This document shows, piece after piece, positions 13,623 through 25,683 of a stretch of 64,000 nt of DNA (position 1 is its first letter; every line of letters starts with the position of its first letter). The notes beneath the pieces are model-generated. The model was not told the DNA's origin, did not search any database, and was given only the letters and a program-made list of their open reading frames with translations. The position numbers and the translations under genes were made by a program. Location of the stretch: assembly GCA_025617745.1 (NCBI GenBank), contig CM046856.1, forward strand, positions 33,970,208 to 34,034,207. The letters run 5' to 3'. The DNA comes from Heliocidaris erythrogramma. Its lineage: Eukaryota > Echinodermata > Echinoidea > Camarodonta > Echinometridae.

Positions 13623-15224
13623 AAGTAGTTTGATATGTTCAGATAGGACTACTTGATGTGAAAATGACTTCAAAGTGCATTTTTGTCAGAGATATAAGTT
13701 GATCCTTAAAAGTCTCCTGATGTACTCTTGGTATACGCTCACTTCCCTTTGAAGATATGCTACAGTTGATATTATTCTTGTAAATGATGTTAATAAACAA
13801 CTAGAACCTCTATTCTGAACATTCGCAATTCCTGTTGCCTGAGTTCTTATTCATTTTGTAGGTGTTTGTGAATGAGATGTTGACTTAACAGGTCCCGTGG
13901 TTGGGATATGTCGATTGGATCATTATACTTCTAGGATAGTGCCTGGCAATCTGGTTGTTGCCAGTGTTTTCTTATGGGCGTGTATTTGTGGAAGAAAGGT
14001 GGGGTTCCAAGTCATGAATGTGTAATTTGTGCGTGCGTGTGGGTGTGTGTGTGTGTGTGTGTGTGCGCGTGCTTGTGTATGTGGGATGTGTTTCAATATG
14101 GTCATACAAGTAAAGACATTCATCGCTTAGAAATAATCTACTTGGATGTGGATGGTGGGGTTGTGTTCTTAACCATTGAAACTATGCCTGTTGGGAGGGA
14201 CATGTTATTTTTTTTACATTTTTTAAAACATCTTTATCAAACGAGAAGATTTTACCTTGATGTGATCAAAATAAAAAAACAACCCTGAAAAAACTCGTAT
14301 TATTCAAAGCCTTTATAAACATAGAATTAGCTCCTAAGAGATTTTAAGAGTTATAATTCATGGAGGGAGTTTTAGCAGACTGTTGAGAAAAGTCAACTCC
14401 AATCAGTAAATCTTCCCTTGTTACGAGTTACATCTGTAGCAAATTAAAGTTTATAATATCCCATGTTAAGAGTTACACTTTCATAAAATGATTTATTTTA
14501 AAAATGTTGTATATACTTTTTCTGACTTGCATTGTACCAGGTGTTTATAGAAATGGGGCACCCAACTCACCCCCCCCCCCCCCCCCCCCCCAAGGAAGAA
14601 AAAATCCTATCACTATTGCAATTCCCATTGAGTTGATTTTCGAAAGTATTTGCGATAGTTTTATATTTGTTTATTGACATTGAATTATACGGATGTACAG
14701 ATGTCGTTTGAAAGAATAATTATCTTGCTTTGCAATGATACATTGATTACGTTTCTAGGGTCATGCAACATCAATCACAATTTCTTCACACATTTATGCA
14801 TAATTCAAGTTGGTTCACTTTCTTTTAAATTGGGCATGGTGCTATAAGATAAGGTTTTGTAAATACGATCGGTCAGTGAGCAAATTTCGTCATGGTTAAG
14901 CTTATATCTTTTTATTTTGGGGGATTTATGTACATGTAGTTAAGCTTTATATCTTAACAAAGAACCTCGTTAACTTCACAAAACACGGAACAAGACAGGT
15001 GGGTGGGGGAGAGATAATCTTAGACAAGCAAAAACAAAATCAAATTTTTGCTGAAAGGGAGCACACAGATATTCCACCTTTTCTAGACTTGTGTACTTAC
15101 GGTGTGACAGATTGAATATTGTCGAAGGACACGTACCCCTTCCCACCCCCTGGGGGTGTTTCATCAAGTGTCCTGTCGGAGATTTTTACTGACAAATTTG
15201 TTCTCAGCCAATCAGATGCAAAGT
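13623..15224. other. Gene-free stretch
   Basis: Contains a GT/GC microsatellite at about 14035-14068 and a C run at 14570-14592. No exon is supported. Confidence 0.5.
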
Positions 15225-15859
15225 TTTCAGTAGCTTATAACAATTATTGCAAGCTTGTCATTGAGAACATTTATATGAAACAGGCCCCTGAGGCAGTGGT
15301 GTCGATCCGTGTTCATGATTGTGGGGATGACCGGCGAGGGAGCGAAGCCAGTGGCGTATCGAGGGATTATGGCGTCCGGGGCAAGCAATGAGGTAGCGCC
15401 CCGAGTAGTGCCCAAACTTATGTAGGTTATTGTACGAATGAGGGAGCAAAGCGACCGAGTGGCAAATTTGTCAATTTTTAACCTTAAAAAACGCAATTTC
15501 TTGTGCATTTTACCCATTTTGCAATTGAACGGTAATTCAGTAGCTTATAACAATTATTGCAAGCTTGTCATTGAGAACATTTATATGAAACAGGCCCCTG
15601 AGGCAGTGGTGTCGATCCGTGTTCATGATTGTGGGGATGACCGGCGAGGGAGCGAAGCCAGTGGCGTATCGAGGGATTATGGCGTCCGGGGCAAGCAATG
15701 AATTTACGCCCCCCCCCCCCCACCCCCGAGTAGTGCCCAAACTTATGTAGGTTATTGTACGAATGAGGGAGCAAAGCGACCGAGTGGCAAATTTGTCAAT
15801 TTTTAACCTTAAAAAACGCAATTTCTTGTGCATTTTACCCATTTTGCAATTGAACGGTA
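15225..15859. repeat. Tandem duplication of a 310-bp unit
   Basis: 15225-15534 and 15535-15859 are almost identical. The second unit differs mainly by a poly-C expansion at about 15708-15726, where the first has GGTAGCGCC. The unit contains GCCAGTGGCGTATCGAGG, a hallmark also seen in nearby MITE fragments. Confidence 0.9.
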
Positions 15860-17310
15860 GAGAAGCTCGAATTTTATACATTGATAAACGGTTTTCTATT
15901 CACTCACTTCTACAATCGGGAGCAAAACTAACAAAAACCCTATAGGCTTGAGAAAGAGTCGAGAAATTCAGCAAGGCTACCTGAAGATGATATTTCTTTC
16001 AAAAGTTTAACCTTTGCAAATGCTGTTTTATACACCATCCTATATTGGGGGTGCCATATTTAGCAGGAGCACTGGCGGGGGGGGGGGGGAGGACAGACTT
16101 GAAGGATCCAACCGCGTAGCCAGGATTTCGTGAGAAAGCGCAAAGCGTGAAAGCTCTGACGTTTATAGCAAATTTGAGAGAAAGATAACGGCTCGTAGCA
16201 CCCTTTTTTAGGCGGAAAGTTAGCTCATCACCCGGACTGCTTTTCAATTATTTGGAGGCAATATACTGCACTGTATGTTACAGGCGTAGGTTCAAAGGTC
16301 TTACTTGGTGAGGGGGAGGGGGAAGTTACTTCCCCCTTCCCTCGGAAAGCGCGAAAACTTTGTCGTTTTAGCAAATTTTGATTGAAAGATAACAGCTCGT
16401 AGCGCACTTTTAGGCTTTTTTCTCCCACTTCTCCCGCTTTTTCGCTCTCGCCTTTTTTTTAAGGGGATGAAAAGGGGCATGGCCCACTGTGCCCTCCCCC
16501 TCCCCCCCCCTAGTTAGGCCTATGAGCAGGAGTCATATGAAACTTACATGATATAGCGAGCAAAGCAATTACATCTTCATTTTTTCAAATTTTGAACCCT
16601 TTAAGCTATTTAAGAACCATATACTGAGGGCGTGAAATTACGAGATCCTGAAAGAAAATCATTATTCGAGGGAGCAAAGCGACTTAGCTTTGGAAAATTT
16701 TCGCATTTCAAACGAGATTTCTAGTGCATTTACCCAGCGGATATGGGGCCGGGGGAGCATAATCCGTAAGGATTATGATTTTTCTTTATTTCCCCCATTT
16801 TGTTCTTTCTCTCCTTTGCGGTTTTTTTGCGCCCCCTGCAAGTGCCCCCTGCCCCCTAGATACGCCACTGAGCGGGGGGGGGGGTAGGGGAGGGGCACTT
16901 TTTCAGAATCTGTCAATGAAACTTTTTAGAGCATCCAAAAATGGTTTTTAATGAAAAGAAGGAATGCTCGGATCTATGCCAATTTCAAGATCAAACATAA
17001 TAAGTTTGGATAATTATTAGTTTTAGGTTAATGTATCATAATTCTCATGTTTTTTATCCAAAAATATTGGGGGAGATGATAATACAGGCCATGCCCCCAC
17101 CTCAAATTTTTTGAGGGATATATACCCCCCCCCCCCCCCCGGATCGACATCCATGCCTAGCGGTGTTTCATCAAGGGTCTTGTCGGTGATTTTTAATGAC
17201 AAATTTGCTCTCAGCCTATCCCATGCAAGGATTTCAGTAGCTTATAACAGTTCTTGCAACTTTTCATTGATAGCAAGTTTTATGAAACGGGACCCGGATT
17301 AGCCAGTGCA
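15860..17310. mobile_element. Mosaic of decayed poly-C/G MITE fragments
   Basis: Several pieces share words with the hAT-type MITE at 26103-26339: GTAGCCAGGATTTCG near 16115, GAAAGCTCTGACGTTTATA near 16148, GCTCGTAGC near 16190 and again near 16395, and ATACGCCACTGAG near 16858. Long C or G runs sit at about 16077-16089, 16497-16510, 16875-16885 and 17125-17140. Limits of single elements cannot be fixed by eye. Confidence 0.6.
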
Positions 17311-17469
17311 CTCGAGGAATTAAGTACCGACGTAGGATTGCGTCAGCGACTGGCGCGGTATTTGGCTCGCCATGTGAAAGTGACATGGACAAAAAACTGA
17401 CGTTCTTGAAATGACGCCTTGTGTGAGCAAACGCTTAAGTTTCTTCATAGACTTCGTTAGTGTAGCTTA

Positions 17470-17548
17470 TAACGCAATCGAAATGACGTACGCCTCGTGT
17501 GTAACGGACCCTAAATCCGGGCTCACACGAGGCGTCATTTCGACTGCG
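17470..17548. repeat. Imperfect palindrome
   Basis: GCAATCGAAATGACG plus GCCTCGTGTG on the left is mirrored by CACACGAGGCGTCATTTCG on the right, with a 22-base loop. A third partial copy (GAAATGACGCCTTGTGTGAG) is at about 17408. Confidence 0.75.
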
Positions 17549-17699
17549 TCAGTTCTTTCACTAGGCAAATAACCCATACGTCAGTTATTATTTGCAGTAT
17601 TGTTTGCAGTGTTCATTTTGAAATCACTTTTTATCCCTCCGCCCACCCAAGGTGGTGCCGGGGGAATTGTGTTTTCGGGTTGTCTGTCCGTCCGTCCCG

Positions 17700-18080
17700 C
17701 TTTCTCGTTAACGCGATATCTCTCGAAGCATTTGAGGTATATGAATTTCAAGCTTCGTGCTAGGATGCCTCGTCATGGGAAGACGATCTGATTAGAATTT
17801 GGGTTACGTAGGTCAAAGGTTAAAGGTCACAGTGGTCAATTTTGACGCGATATCTCAAGAACCATTTGAGGTGTGAACTTCAAACTTGGTACTATTATGT
17901 ATTACCATATAGGAAGACGGTCTAATTAGATTTTGGAGTACACAAGTATAAGTTCAAGGGTCACAGAGGTCATTAATAAAATTTTAGGTTCTAGCCTCAT
18001 TAATGCGACATGTCAAGAACCATTCAAACTTGGTATTAGTATGCATCGCCATATTGAGACGAACTGATTATATTTTACGT
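17700..18080. repeat. Degenerate tandem repeat, unit about 130 bp
   Basis: Three diverged units carry GCGATATCTC(G/A)A, a CATTTGAGGT stretch, a CTTCAAACTTGGTA-like stretch and GGTCAAAGGTTAAAGGTCAC. Interspersed repeats of this general kind are common in marine invertebrate genomes. No coding function is claimed. Confidence 0.65.
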
Positions 18081-18483
18081 AGTGCTAAGGTCAATGTGCA
18101 TGAAATTAAAGATTTTATAGGTTTGTTATCACCATATCTCATAATTTTGTATACATGACTAGGAGGTTATGCTCACCGTAGTTCATTACTTTGATGGAAT
18201 GCAACTGCTTCCCAAAAATGTGAGTTGATTGAATATTGCCGCAGAGGATGTTAAACACGTGCTTTCGATCGAATCTCCCCGTTCCTAATTATCGATCAGA
18301 GCGTTCACCTGATCCACGAGATAGCGTACATTTTGGAGCGACTGGCGAAATCGCAGTCTAAATGCTTTCCGATACGAGTCGTGCGATCGACCTTGATCGA
18401 TAAGGAAGGCCTAGAATATCAGCAATCGAGATGTCCCATGGTGTATCGGATGATTGGTCACTGGAATATAAGCAGTATAGAGG

Positions 18484-18554
18484 TGTCGTAGTCGAGTGGT
18501 TTAAAGACACTGACTGGGAATGCGAAGATCGTGGGTTCGATCTCCGGTACGACA
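18484..18554 (+). tRNA. tRNA-like sequence (gene relic or SINE head)
   Basis: A 7-bp acceptor stem is perfect (TGTCGTA with TACGACA), extended by one G-C pair outside. A box A-like TCGAGTGGTT and a box B GGGTTCGATCTCC are present. The T stem has a mismatch and wobbles, and the anticodon arm is weak, so a functional tRNA is doubtful; a tRNA-derived SINE head is as likely. No poly-A or repeat tail was recognised downstream. Confidence 0.4.
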
Positions 18555-18629
18555 CTTATACCCTTGAACATGCCAGTTTATCTACCCTGCTCTTTTTTCG
18601 TTCAAAAAATAAAAGGTGTTTGGCATAGC

Positions 18630-21215
18630 AGCGCGTGGGTGAGTGTGTTTCTGTAATAAAAGAAATTTCAACAAATGTGGAAAGTGGAAAACTGAGTGTA
18701 AGCAGAAAAAGGTGATTCGGATTAATGAAAGATTGAAATAAATCTTTAGATATACATAAATTGTGTATATAGAGACCGATAATGATAATAGAAAATATTC
18801 CATTGGCAATTGAGTTTGGAGTGAAATCTTACTTTAACTTCTCCTTTTGTTCAAAATGTATTCTTAATTTTGATTATGGAACATACATATATTTTCATGG
18901 GAGGACATGTAAAAGTACTTCTTCATCAACCGCTAAAACTTCTATTTAAAAAAAAGTTTGTCGCTTATATGTTCCATAAAGGTAGCGTTGAAATACGTAG
19001 TGCCTAACTTTTGCAATTCTTTTTTTTTTATTATGCCATGAGGTTTCTTACGATGATATCACACTTTGACTCGTAACTAAAATATTTATTATTTCTTCAT
19101 ATGGAAAATGCGAACTACAGAACTTATGGTACATCCCCAGTTTTACAGAAAATTAGTGATATACAAAAGGAGTTGCTGGTGTGGAACAGAGTTCCCCAAA
19201 CTGTATTATATAGGAGATGATTTGGAAAATTTTGAACAAAGGAACAATGATCTATTATTTTTATTATTTATTTTTGTCTGGTAGAAAAGTATCTTAATTT
19301 ATATTCATGCTTTAGTATTAAGAATAAACCTTTCTACGACTTACTGACGACTGACCGAGTTGGGGAGGGAACTGGTAAAGTGACTCATTTTCTACTTCTG
19401 AATCTGGAGGAAAATTTGCTCCTATCCCTATCCCCCTCCCCCCCCCCCCCCCCCCACCCCCGAACGCGAGGGAGTCATCAGCTTGACCCCACACTTTTCA
19501 AATCTGGATGCCAGTGATGGGGTATACTTCAGGAAACCAGAATACGAGTATGACAAATACAGTTTAAAAAAAAGGAAGAATACGAGATGCTTGGCAAGTA
19601 TTAGGTATACCCTAACTGCTCCTTGTCCATCTTCCGTTAACCACCGATTACTTTAAGTCGGGGACAGATGCAGCAAGTAGAAGATCGATGAAGTGAGAGG
19701 GAAGGGGGCTGGAGGTTGCAGAGGGAATGAAGGTGAAGAGCTGGGAATCTCTAGTGTCCCATGGACATGATGGATGATCTATTTTACTATATAGGTTTCA
19801 TGGAAAGAAAGTATTATGCCGAGTCGGGATCCCCCCCCCCCCCCCCCCCCCCCCGAGGCCAAGGTCAAGATACGCCACTGGTCAATCTCCTGTAACGTTT
19901 GTTGGTAGAATGAAAATATTCTGAATGATATTGATAAAGTGATGAACAACATTTTAGTGTGGAACGTGCTTTGCACTATATCACTCAGTTTTGATATAAC
20001 AATAATTGAAACCCCGCTGCTCACGGAGGAAAAGTCAAAATATTTTAACATGGTGACGATCTATATGAGATACTGTACAATCCAATCGTTTTTTCCCCCA
20101 AACATGAAAACCGTGAAAATGATTGATGTTGAAAAAGAAAATCGTAGAGGAATTTTGTGGTGGCAAAAGGCAGACATGATTTTATTAAAAGATTAATATA
20201 TTAAATTAATTTACTTTGGATTCAGGCACTCGTATTAGAGACCGGCGCGCCGCGGCGACATGACATTGTGCCCATATAGCTTTATGAAAGATCAGCGCGT
20301 CTATTCATTTTCAGGATGGGAGAGGGGCAGAGGTATTGGTTTGAAAATTGAACTCCATAAAATATACAGTTGACTCGACTATGATAAGGGGAAACTGCAC
20401 CCCCCCCCCCCCCCGAATCTGGACGCCTCTTCATGAGCGGCACGGCCAAAGAAGATGTTTCTATTGGACGTCAGAAACTGCGTCCATGTCATCTGTATTC
20501 CAACTAGACCGTGTGCAAAGTGGGCGGCGAATTTGCAGTCTGTTAACATTGCCCGCCAGGCGCAAAAATGATCATATTCAAGACCTTTTGATCCCGTACC
20601 GCCATTTCGCCCTAGGAAATGAACGTGGCGCTTTGGGAGGACCCGAACCATAAACTATGAATTTAAAAAAGGCTTCTAATCCCAAATTAATTACGGTTGT
20701 GCAATACAAATGTGTGTGTGGTGTGAGTGTGTACCAACAGAGGTATACTTGTGTGACTAAATGGACAGTCAAACACAATAGATGCCTTTATTCCGTCAGG
20801 CTTGTGTGGCTTTTTGTGCTGCTTGTGTGGCTATTTGGACAATTGAGAGAACAAAGGGAAAGACAGACAAGTATGTGTGTGTGTGTGCGGTTGTGTGTGG
20901 TAAACGGCAGATGTGCAGTATCATGTTTTCAAAGTGTCATTTTCAGTTTGAAAGTTATATAAACAACATATCAAAATGTTTAAGAAATTTAAGAAGTGGA
21001 AATTGTAAGTAGTAAAATTTGCATGATATGCAAATTAGCATGTGGTATGAGAAAACTAATATATCCTTTTAAATCTCCATCAATAGGCAACTGAAACTAT
21101 CGAATTGCTTTATGATTACCATATTCTTAGATCTATGTTCTTTAATTATGATTATATATATAATCACTGTAATCATAATCATAAATTTGTTTTGACGTGA
21201 TTTCAAACACCACAG
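18630..21215. other. Gene-free stretch upstream of the gene 3' end
   Basis: C runs lie at 19436-19455, 19831-19853 and 20401-20414. A relatively GC-rich, frame-open stretch at 20415-20650 has no recognisable domain. Upstream exons of the gene at 21216 may hide here but were not found. Confidence 0.45.
20738..20880. mobile_element. Second copy of the 135-bp MITE-like element
   Basis: Matches 8625-8771 in the same orientation. The left inverted end is kept; the right end has turned into a GT-rich stretch. Confidence 0.7.
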
Positions 21216-22005
21216 GTAGCGCGGATGAGCTCATATTAACTGCAGACGACAGTGCTGTATCAAACTCGGAAATACAAGAATCGCTCTTCCTCCCTCCGGG
21301 TACATCGTCAGACGTGACGTCATCAGACATATTGGGGTTGGCACAAGAAGACAACTCGGACCTTTTAAAGTAGGTTTTAACTTTTATGCTTGAAAATGGT
21401 GAGATTGTACACCCTAAATGGTTTATTCATACGAACAAATTTAAAATAAGAGAGTGTCGACGTTTACGTAGCTAAAGAAGAGATAAGAAGTTTTAAGAAA
21501 ACATAGGCTAATATCGGTTAATAATTTTTATACAGTTTCCATTGCTCTTAATAAATATCTCTTTAGCTGAGAGAGGAGAATGATATCCCCTGAAAAAGGG
21601 TCATGCTATCCATTTCCAAAAATTTGTAGTTGCTGAGATATCTCAAACCAATTAAATCATCCCTGTTTTCGTCTACATCATTCTTATAACCAATATGTGA
21701 TTGGTTTTCCTTCCATAGTTCCATTTACCCTTTATTGATATTTTTTTAGTGTTGAAGACGACTTGGACAAACTGTTATCAGTGAGCACGAAACTTAAACC
21801 AGCCCTCTCGCCTAAACCAAATCAATCTGCATCCAAACCACCCTTAAAGCCGAGACCCTCCGGATCTGCGCCCAAGTCGAGCAAGCAGCAATCGCCGTTG
21901 GGGGCGCTAGACGAGTCAGAGTCAGATCAGATGGCGGAAGATGATATCTTAAAATACATTCGGGAGAACTGCGAAGGTGGGGATGCCAAATTGGATCTTT
22001 TCTGA
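21216..22005 (+). CDS. 3' end of an unrecognised gene (last two coding exons)
   Basis: Two exons are supported: 21216-21369 (acceptor ACCACAG, donor GTAGGT) and 21750-22005 (acceptor TTTTTTTAG, stop TGA at 22003). The first ends with two bases of a codon and the second supplies the third, so the frame joins cleanly as SDLLN-VEDDLDKLLSVS. The product end is acidic and Ser/Pro/Lys-rich, with a low-complexity stretch (KPALSPKP, SASKPPLKPRP), and finishes with a compact acidic C-terminus containing DDILKYIREN and the tail KLDLF. I do not recognise the family. The LDLF tail resembles a short clathrin- or adaptor-binding peptide, but that is only a resemblance. Upstream exons were not found with confidence. 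The last roughly 90 bases of exon 2 and the 3' flank recur, broken, near 45210. Confidence 0.6.
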
Positions 22006-23014
22006 AACGACTGGTATTTAGAAAATGCCAAAACATACTCCTACTTAATCTGTGTTTCACCCTCACCCCTCCTCTTTCTCCCTCGCTCTTTTTTATTTCT
22101 TCTTTTTATTTCTCATTCTCTCTCATCTCACTCCTCACTGATGATTAATGTAAATGTATTTCGAATATCGGGGAAAAATAATTCGTCTCAATTATTTTAA
22201 GAAAGACAGAGAGATCACGTTTATACATGTCAAAATATAAACATTACTACACAGTTTAAACATTAATACTTATTTCAGTGTTTCTTCTTGTAAGCTCCCG
22301 CGTTGAAATTGAAAAGAATGTTTAAATAATTTGTAATTTCTTTGATATAGTCATTACTTACTGTATATAAAGGCCTCCATTTCACTGCTACAAATGTCAT
22401 AATTATGTATGTCGATTCATATCTTACAAATGCACGAGAAATTGTGGCTTATATGAAATATGCAGTGATTGATGAGTACATGTATATAGCATACAACATT
22501 ATGATTATTCAGTGGTATGCTTCGGTACATTTTTATATCTAAATGGCAATGCAACCTGTACATCAAGCTGCTTTGAAGGACAAGAGAACACTCAGAGACA
22601 AATATTGAAAGTGGATAAATAAGAAAAAACTTATGATTTGTAATCAGTGTTATTTTTGTGGGGGGGGGGGGTATTTTATTTAATTTTTTTTATTTTTTAT
22701 TTTTTTTAAATTTGGGTATAGCATATTTTGAGTAAAGCCCCGAGGGAAAAGATGCTTGAAAGAAAACTGGAAAACCATGATATTTTAGTGTACAGCAAAT
22801 GGGAGAGTGGTCCCCAATGCGTCACAAATTGGATGACAATTTTGCCCGTAATTGAGATTCACGCGTGCCTTTGGTGTTTTCAACTTTCGATCGGACATTT
22901 ATGACTTATCACATGTCTGATTGCACCACCCTGTTTTGCTTTGTTGGGATTTTTTTTTTCTGCGCTCAAACAAATCAACTTGTTAGAAAGGTTAGATGAC
23001 TCTTTAACTGATAA
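21915..23014. repeat. Duplicated block B (first copy)
   Basis: Matches 45210-48770 in the same orientation once the insertions in the second copy (45409-47650 and 48118-48292) are removed. It carries the last bases of the gene exon and its 3' flank. It is interrupted on the right by the Helitron at 23015. Confidence 0.85.
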
Positions 23015-23580
23015 TCTATATAAAGAAGTCTGTGGTGATAGGCCTAAATAGGATATAAAATACCAAGCAAGATATAAAAGCTATTAAAAGATATTAATGG
23101 TATGAAAATTAAAGATAGAGGGGTCTGCCCCTACTTCAATCTGCTTTTCAATTCAGCAAGTGATTTATGAGGAAACACCCCCCGGGGGGAGGGGGGGGGG
23201 GTGGTCGTCGCGATCGACTCGGATCGATTCATGAACCCGTAAACCTTTCTGCCTTTTATTTGTGAAAATTCGGCTCCTTTGGAAGTTTGATTTATGTAAG
23301 CATTCCATTACTTTCTAAATTGAACTCTCAACAGGTTTTATTTTGATCTATTTATTTTTTATTTATTTATTTACTTATTCATTTTTTTTTGGGGGGGGGG
23401 TGAAGGGCAGGAACATATAACTGTTAAATGTAAAAAAAAAAAAATGGGAGAGGGTTTCGGCCATTTCATATTTTAAGACTCTTTAAAATCTATTAAATTT
23501 ATTTCTACTTTTTACTTTTTATCATAGAAGCATATACTAGGGTAAACTTCCTTTTGCAACAGCCACCCAACATGAAAACA

Positions 23581-23620
23581 ATGTATAGGGTTAGGGTTGG
23601 GGTTAGGGTTTAGGGTTTAC
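23581..23620. repeat. Short interstitial telomere-like repeat
   Basis: About five imperfect TTAGGG units (TAGGGTTAGGGTTGGGGTTA and following), within the Helitron. Too short and degenerate for a real telomere. Confidence 0.7.
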
Positions 23621-24732
23621 ATAACCGCACATTTGGACGGCTGTCGCATAAGTCAACAACAACTAACTTGACATGAAAGGGAAAATGGCCCTCATACCGT
23701 TGGAAACATGTTATTGTATATCGCCTCATATATATTATTCATTACCTTATGACAGACTAAACCGAGATGTAGACATCATTCGGGGAGGGGAGGTGTAGCA
23801 GATCACGTCACTTAGGAATATCTGTTGCCACGGTGTAAAGAAGGAGACCCCCCCCCCCCCCCCCACCAAAATTTCCTTCAAAAATATTTCCACAATGATA
23901 TGAATACGTATAAGATATTACTCCCGTCTCCCCTGGCGCTGGGGGTGACGGGAGGCCGATAGAAGGGGGGGGGGGGGCAGTAGAGAAAAGTCAATCCATC
24001 GGTCCTCCCAAGACCCATATAAGGGGGCAATAATCCCCCTGAAAAAGAAATGACAATAAATTCATTTTTTCTCATTTTTGTATCCGTCACATGATGCATG
24101 TTATGTTTTCATGGTTCGGTGTAAAAATGCCAGAGGTAAAAATGCCAGAGGTAAAATTGCCAGTGGTAAAAATGCCAGAGGTAAAAATGCCAGTGGTAAA
24201 AATGCCAGAGGAAAAAATGCCAGTGGTAAAAATGCCAGAGGAAAAAATGCCAGAGGTAAAAATGCCAGAGGAAAAAATGCCAGTGGTAAAAATGCCAGAG
24301 GAAAAAATGCCAGAGGTAAAAATGCCAGAGGAAAAAATGCCAGAGGAAAAAATGCCAGAGGTAAAAATGAGGAAATTTGAGCTAAGATTGAGTAAATTGT
24401 GTGATTTTTTATTCTTGTACATAGGCCACATGGGTGGAAATCCTGAGGACGGGGGCGTGTCCTTTCTAAGCTTTGGGAAGCAAAATGTTAAAATATGTTT
24501 GCCCCTCCTCGAAACTATTAATTGTGGAGGACGGGAGGCACAACTTTTTTTTTCGCCAGACCTCCAAAATTTGCTCGGGGGGGGGGGGGTCCACTTTCCC
24601 TCCATTATTCTCTGACAAGCAAACAAAAAAGGGGGCACGGGCCGGAAGTGCCCCCGGATCCGCCAATGGTGACCTATACGCAACTTCAATTCTATTTTCT
24701 GTAGGCCTATTTACTCGCTTTATTAGCTGCAG

Positions 24733-24921
24733 AGTGGACTTACTCAAGGATCATGTAGTTTCAATAGATTCCCCCGATTACACTCTCCTTGATGTGTCCC
24801 CAAATAATAACGAAAGCGAGAAAACATTGAATAAAGAACTGGACACATCGTCTAAACATATTTACGCAAGTTGGCCTCAAATCACCGTAGGTCTTCTTAA
24901 ACAAAATGCAGTCATAGGTAG
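24733..24921 (+). CDS. Exon-like segment inside the fold-back/Helitron (captured gene piece?)
   Basis: An acceptor (TTAGCTGCAG) is followed by an open stretch reading VDLLKDHVVSIDSPDYTLLD, then SKHIYASWPQITVGLLKQ, and a donor at either ATAG/GTAGGT (24917) or GTAG/GTCTTT (24921). The composition looks like ordinary coding sequence, unlike the homopolymer-driven frames around it. With the second donor the frame joins to the segment at 25575 through AG+C. No family is recognised. Position inside a Helitron suggests capture from a host gene, since Helitrons are known to pick up exons with their splice sites. Confidence 0.4.
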
Positions 24922-25574
24922 GTCTTTTTAGTTTCCTACTTTTTATGATGTGGACAAAGGATACTTGTTTTTTTTTTGTTTTTTTAATGAGTTTTCTGTC
25001 GTATCATGTGTGCACTTAATGTCAAATCCCCGAATTTGTTATGAGTACCCCCCCCCCCCCCCCCAACCCGGATATAGCATGCATGTATTGTTTGCCACTC
25101 CCTTTCAGTTGACGACCCTTTTTGTTAAACACTTCAATATTATATTTTTTTCACTTTTAATTCAATTTGAATATTTTGTTTATATAAACTGAATGTGCAT
25201 GAGCCCCCCCCCCCCCCCCCCCCGTATTAATGTTGACGAGGCTGTAATGCTCGATGTTTGTGTGATGGCCTGTACATTTGCTGAAGAAGGGAGAACTGAA
25301 AAAGGAAAAAAAAGTGCAGGGACAATTACAGATAACGAAAAGCAAACTAGTCAAGATCAGTTGGTACAAGTTATTTTACTACAGGTACAGGTATTGTGTC
25401 CTTCAGTTTCGTATTTCCGAAACACTAATTTCCCATGCCTGGGGGTTCAAAATTCCGAACATTTGTTGCATTATTCCGAAGGTTCGTTTATCCAAAGGTT
25501 CATAATTCCGAAAAAGGTTCATATTTGCCCACAAAAGGACTGTCCCACATTAGGGTGATGTCATTTTTGCATAG

Positions 25575-25683
25575 CTGGGTCTACGATCTGGAGGCCAGAG
25601 TCCAACAGTTCGACAAGAAAAACGCGGTCAAACCAAATAGTCTAAAAAGTAAAATACAAGCAGATGTCAGGTCTGCTTCTTGA
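25575..25683 (+). CDS. Exon-like segment with stop, inside the fold-back/Helitron
   Basis: After an acceptor TTTTTGCATAG the frame reads (S)WVYDLEARVQQFDKK, then NAVKPNSLKSKIQADVRSAS, and stops at 25681-25683. It could be the last exon following 24733-24921. The segment is short and unrecognised; the start of a coiled coil (DLEARVQQFDKK) is possible. Confidence 0.35.

Noticed and set aside
20348-20653. 101-residue plus-strand frame and overlapping 90-residue minus-strand frame
   Set aside because: Both strands are open over the same GC-richer stretch and neither shows a domain or splice signals; coding use is not supported.
23581-23620. Chromosome end or telomere
   Set aside because: Only about five imperfect TTAGGG units inside a Helitron.
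24091-24615. Long frame of KMPEVK/KMPEEK repeats and the mirrored frame at 25756-25998
   Set aside because: The 15-bp repeat unit is a multiple of three and free of stops in several frames, so the frames are a by-product of the fold-back arms.
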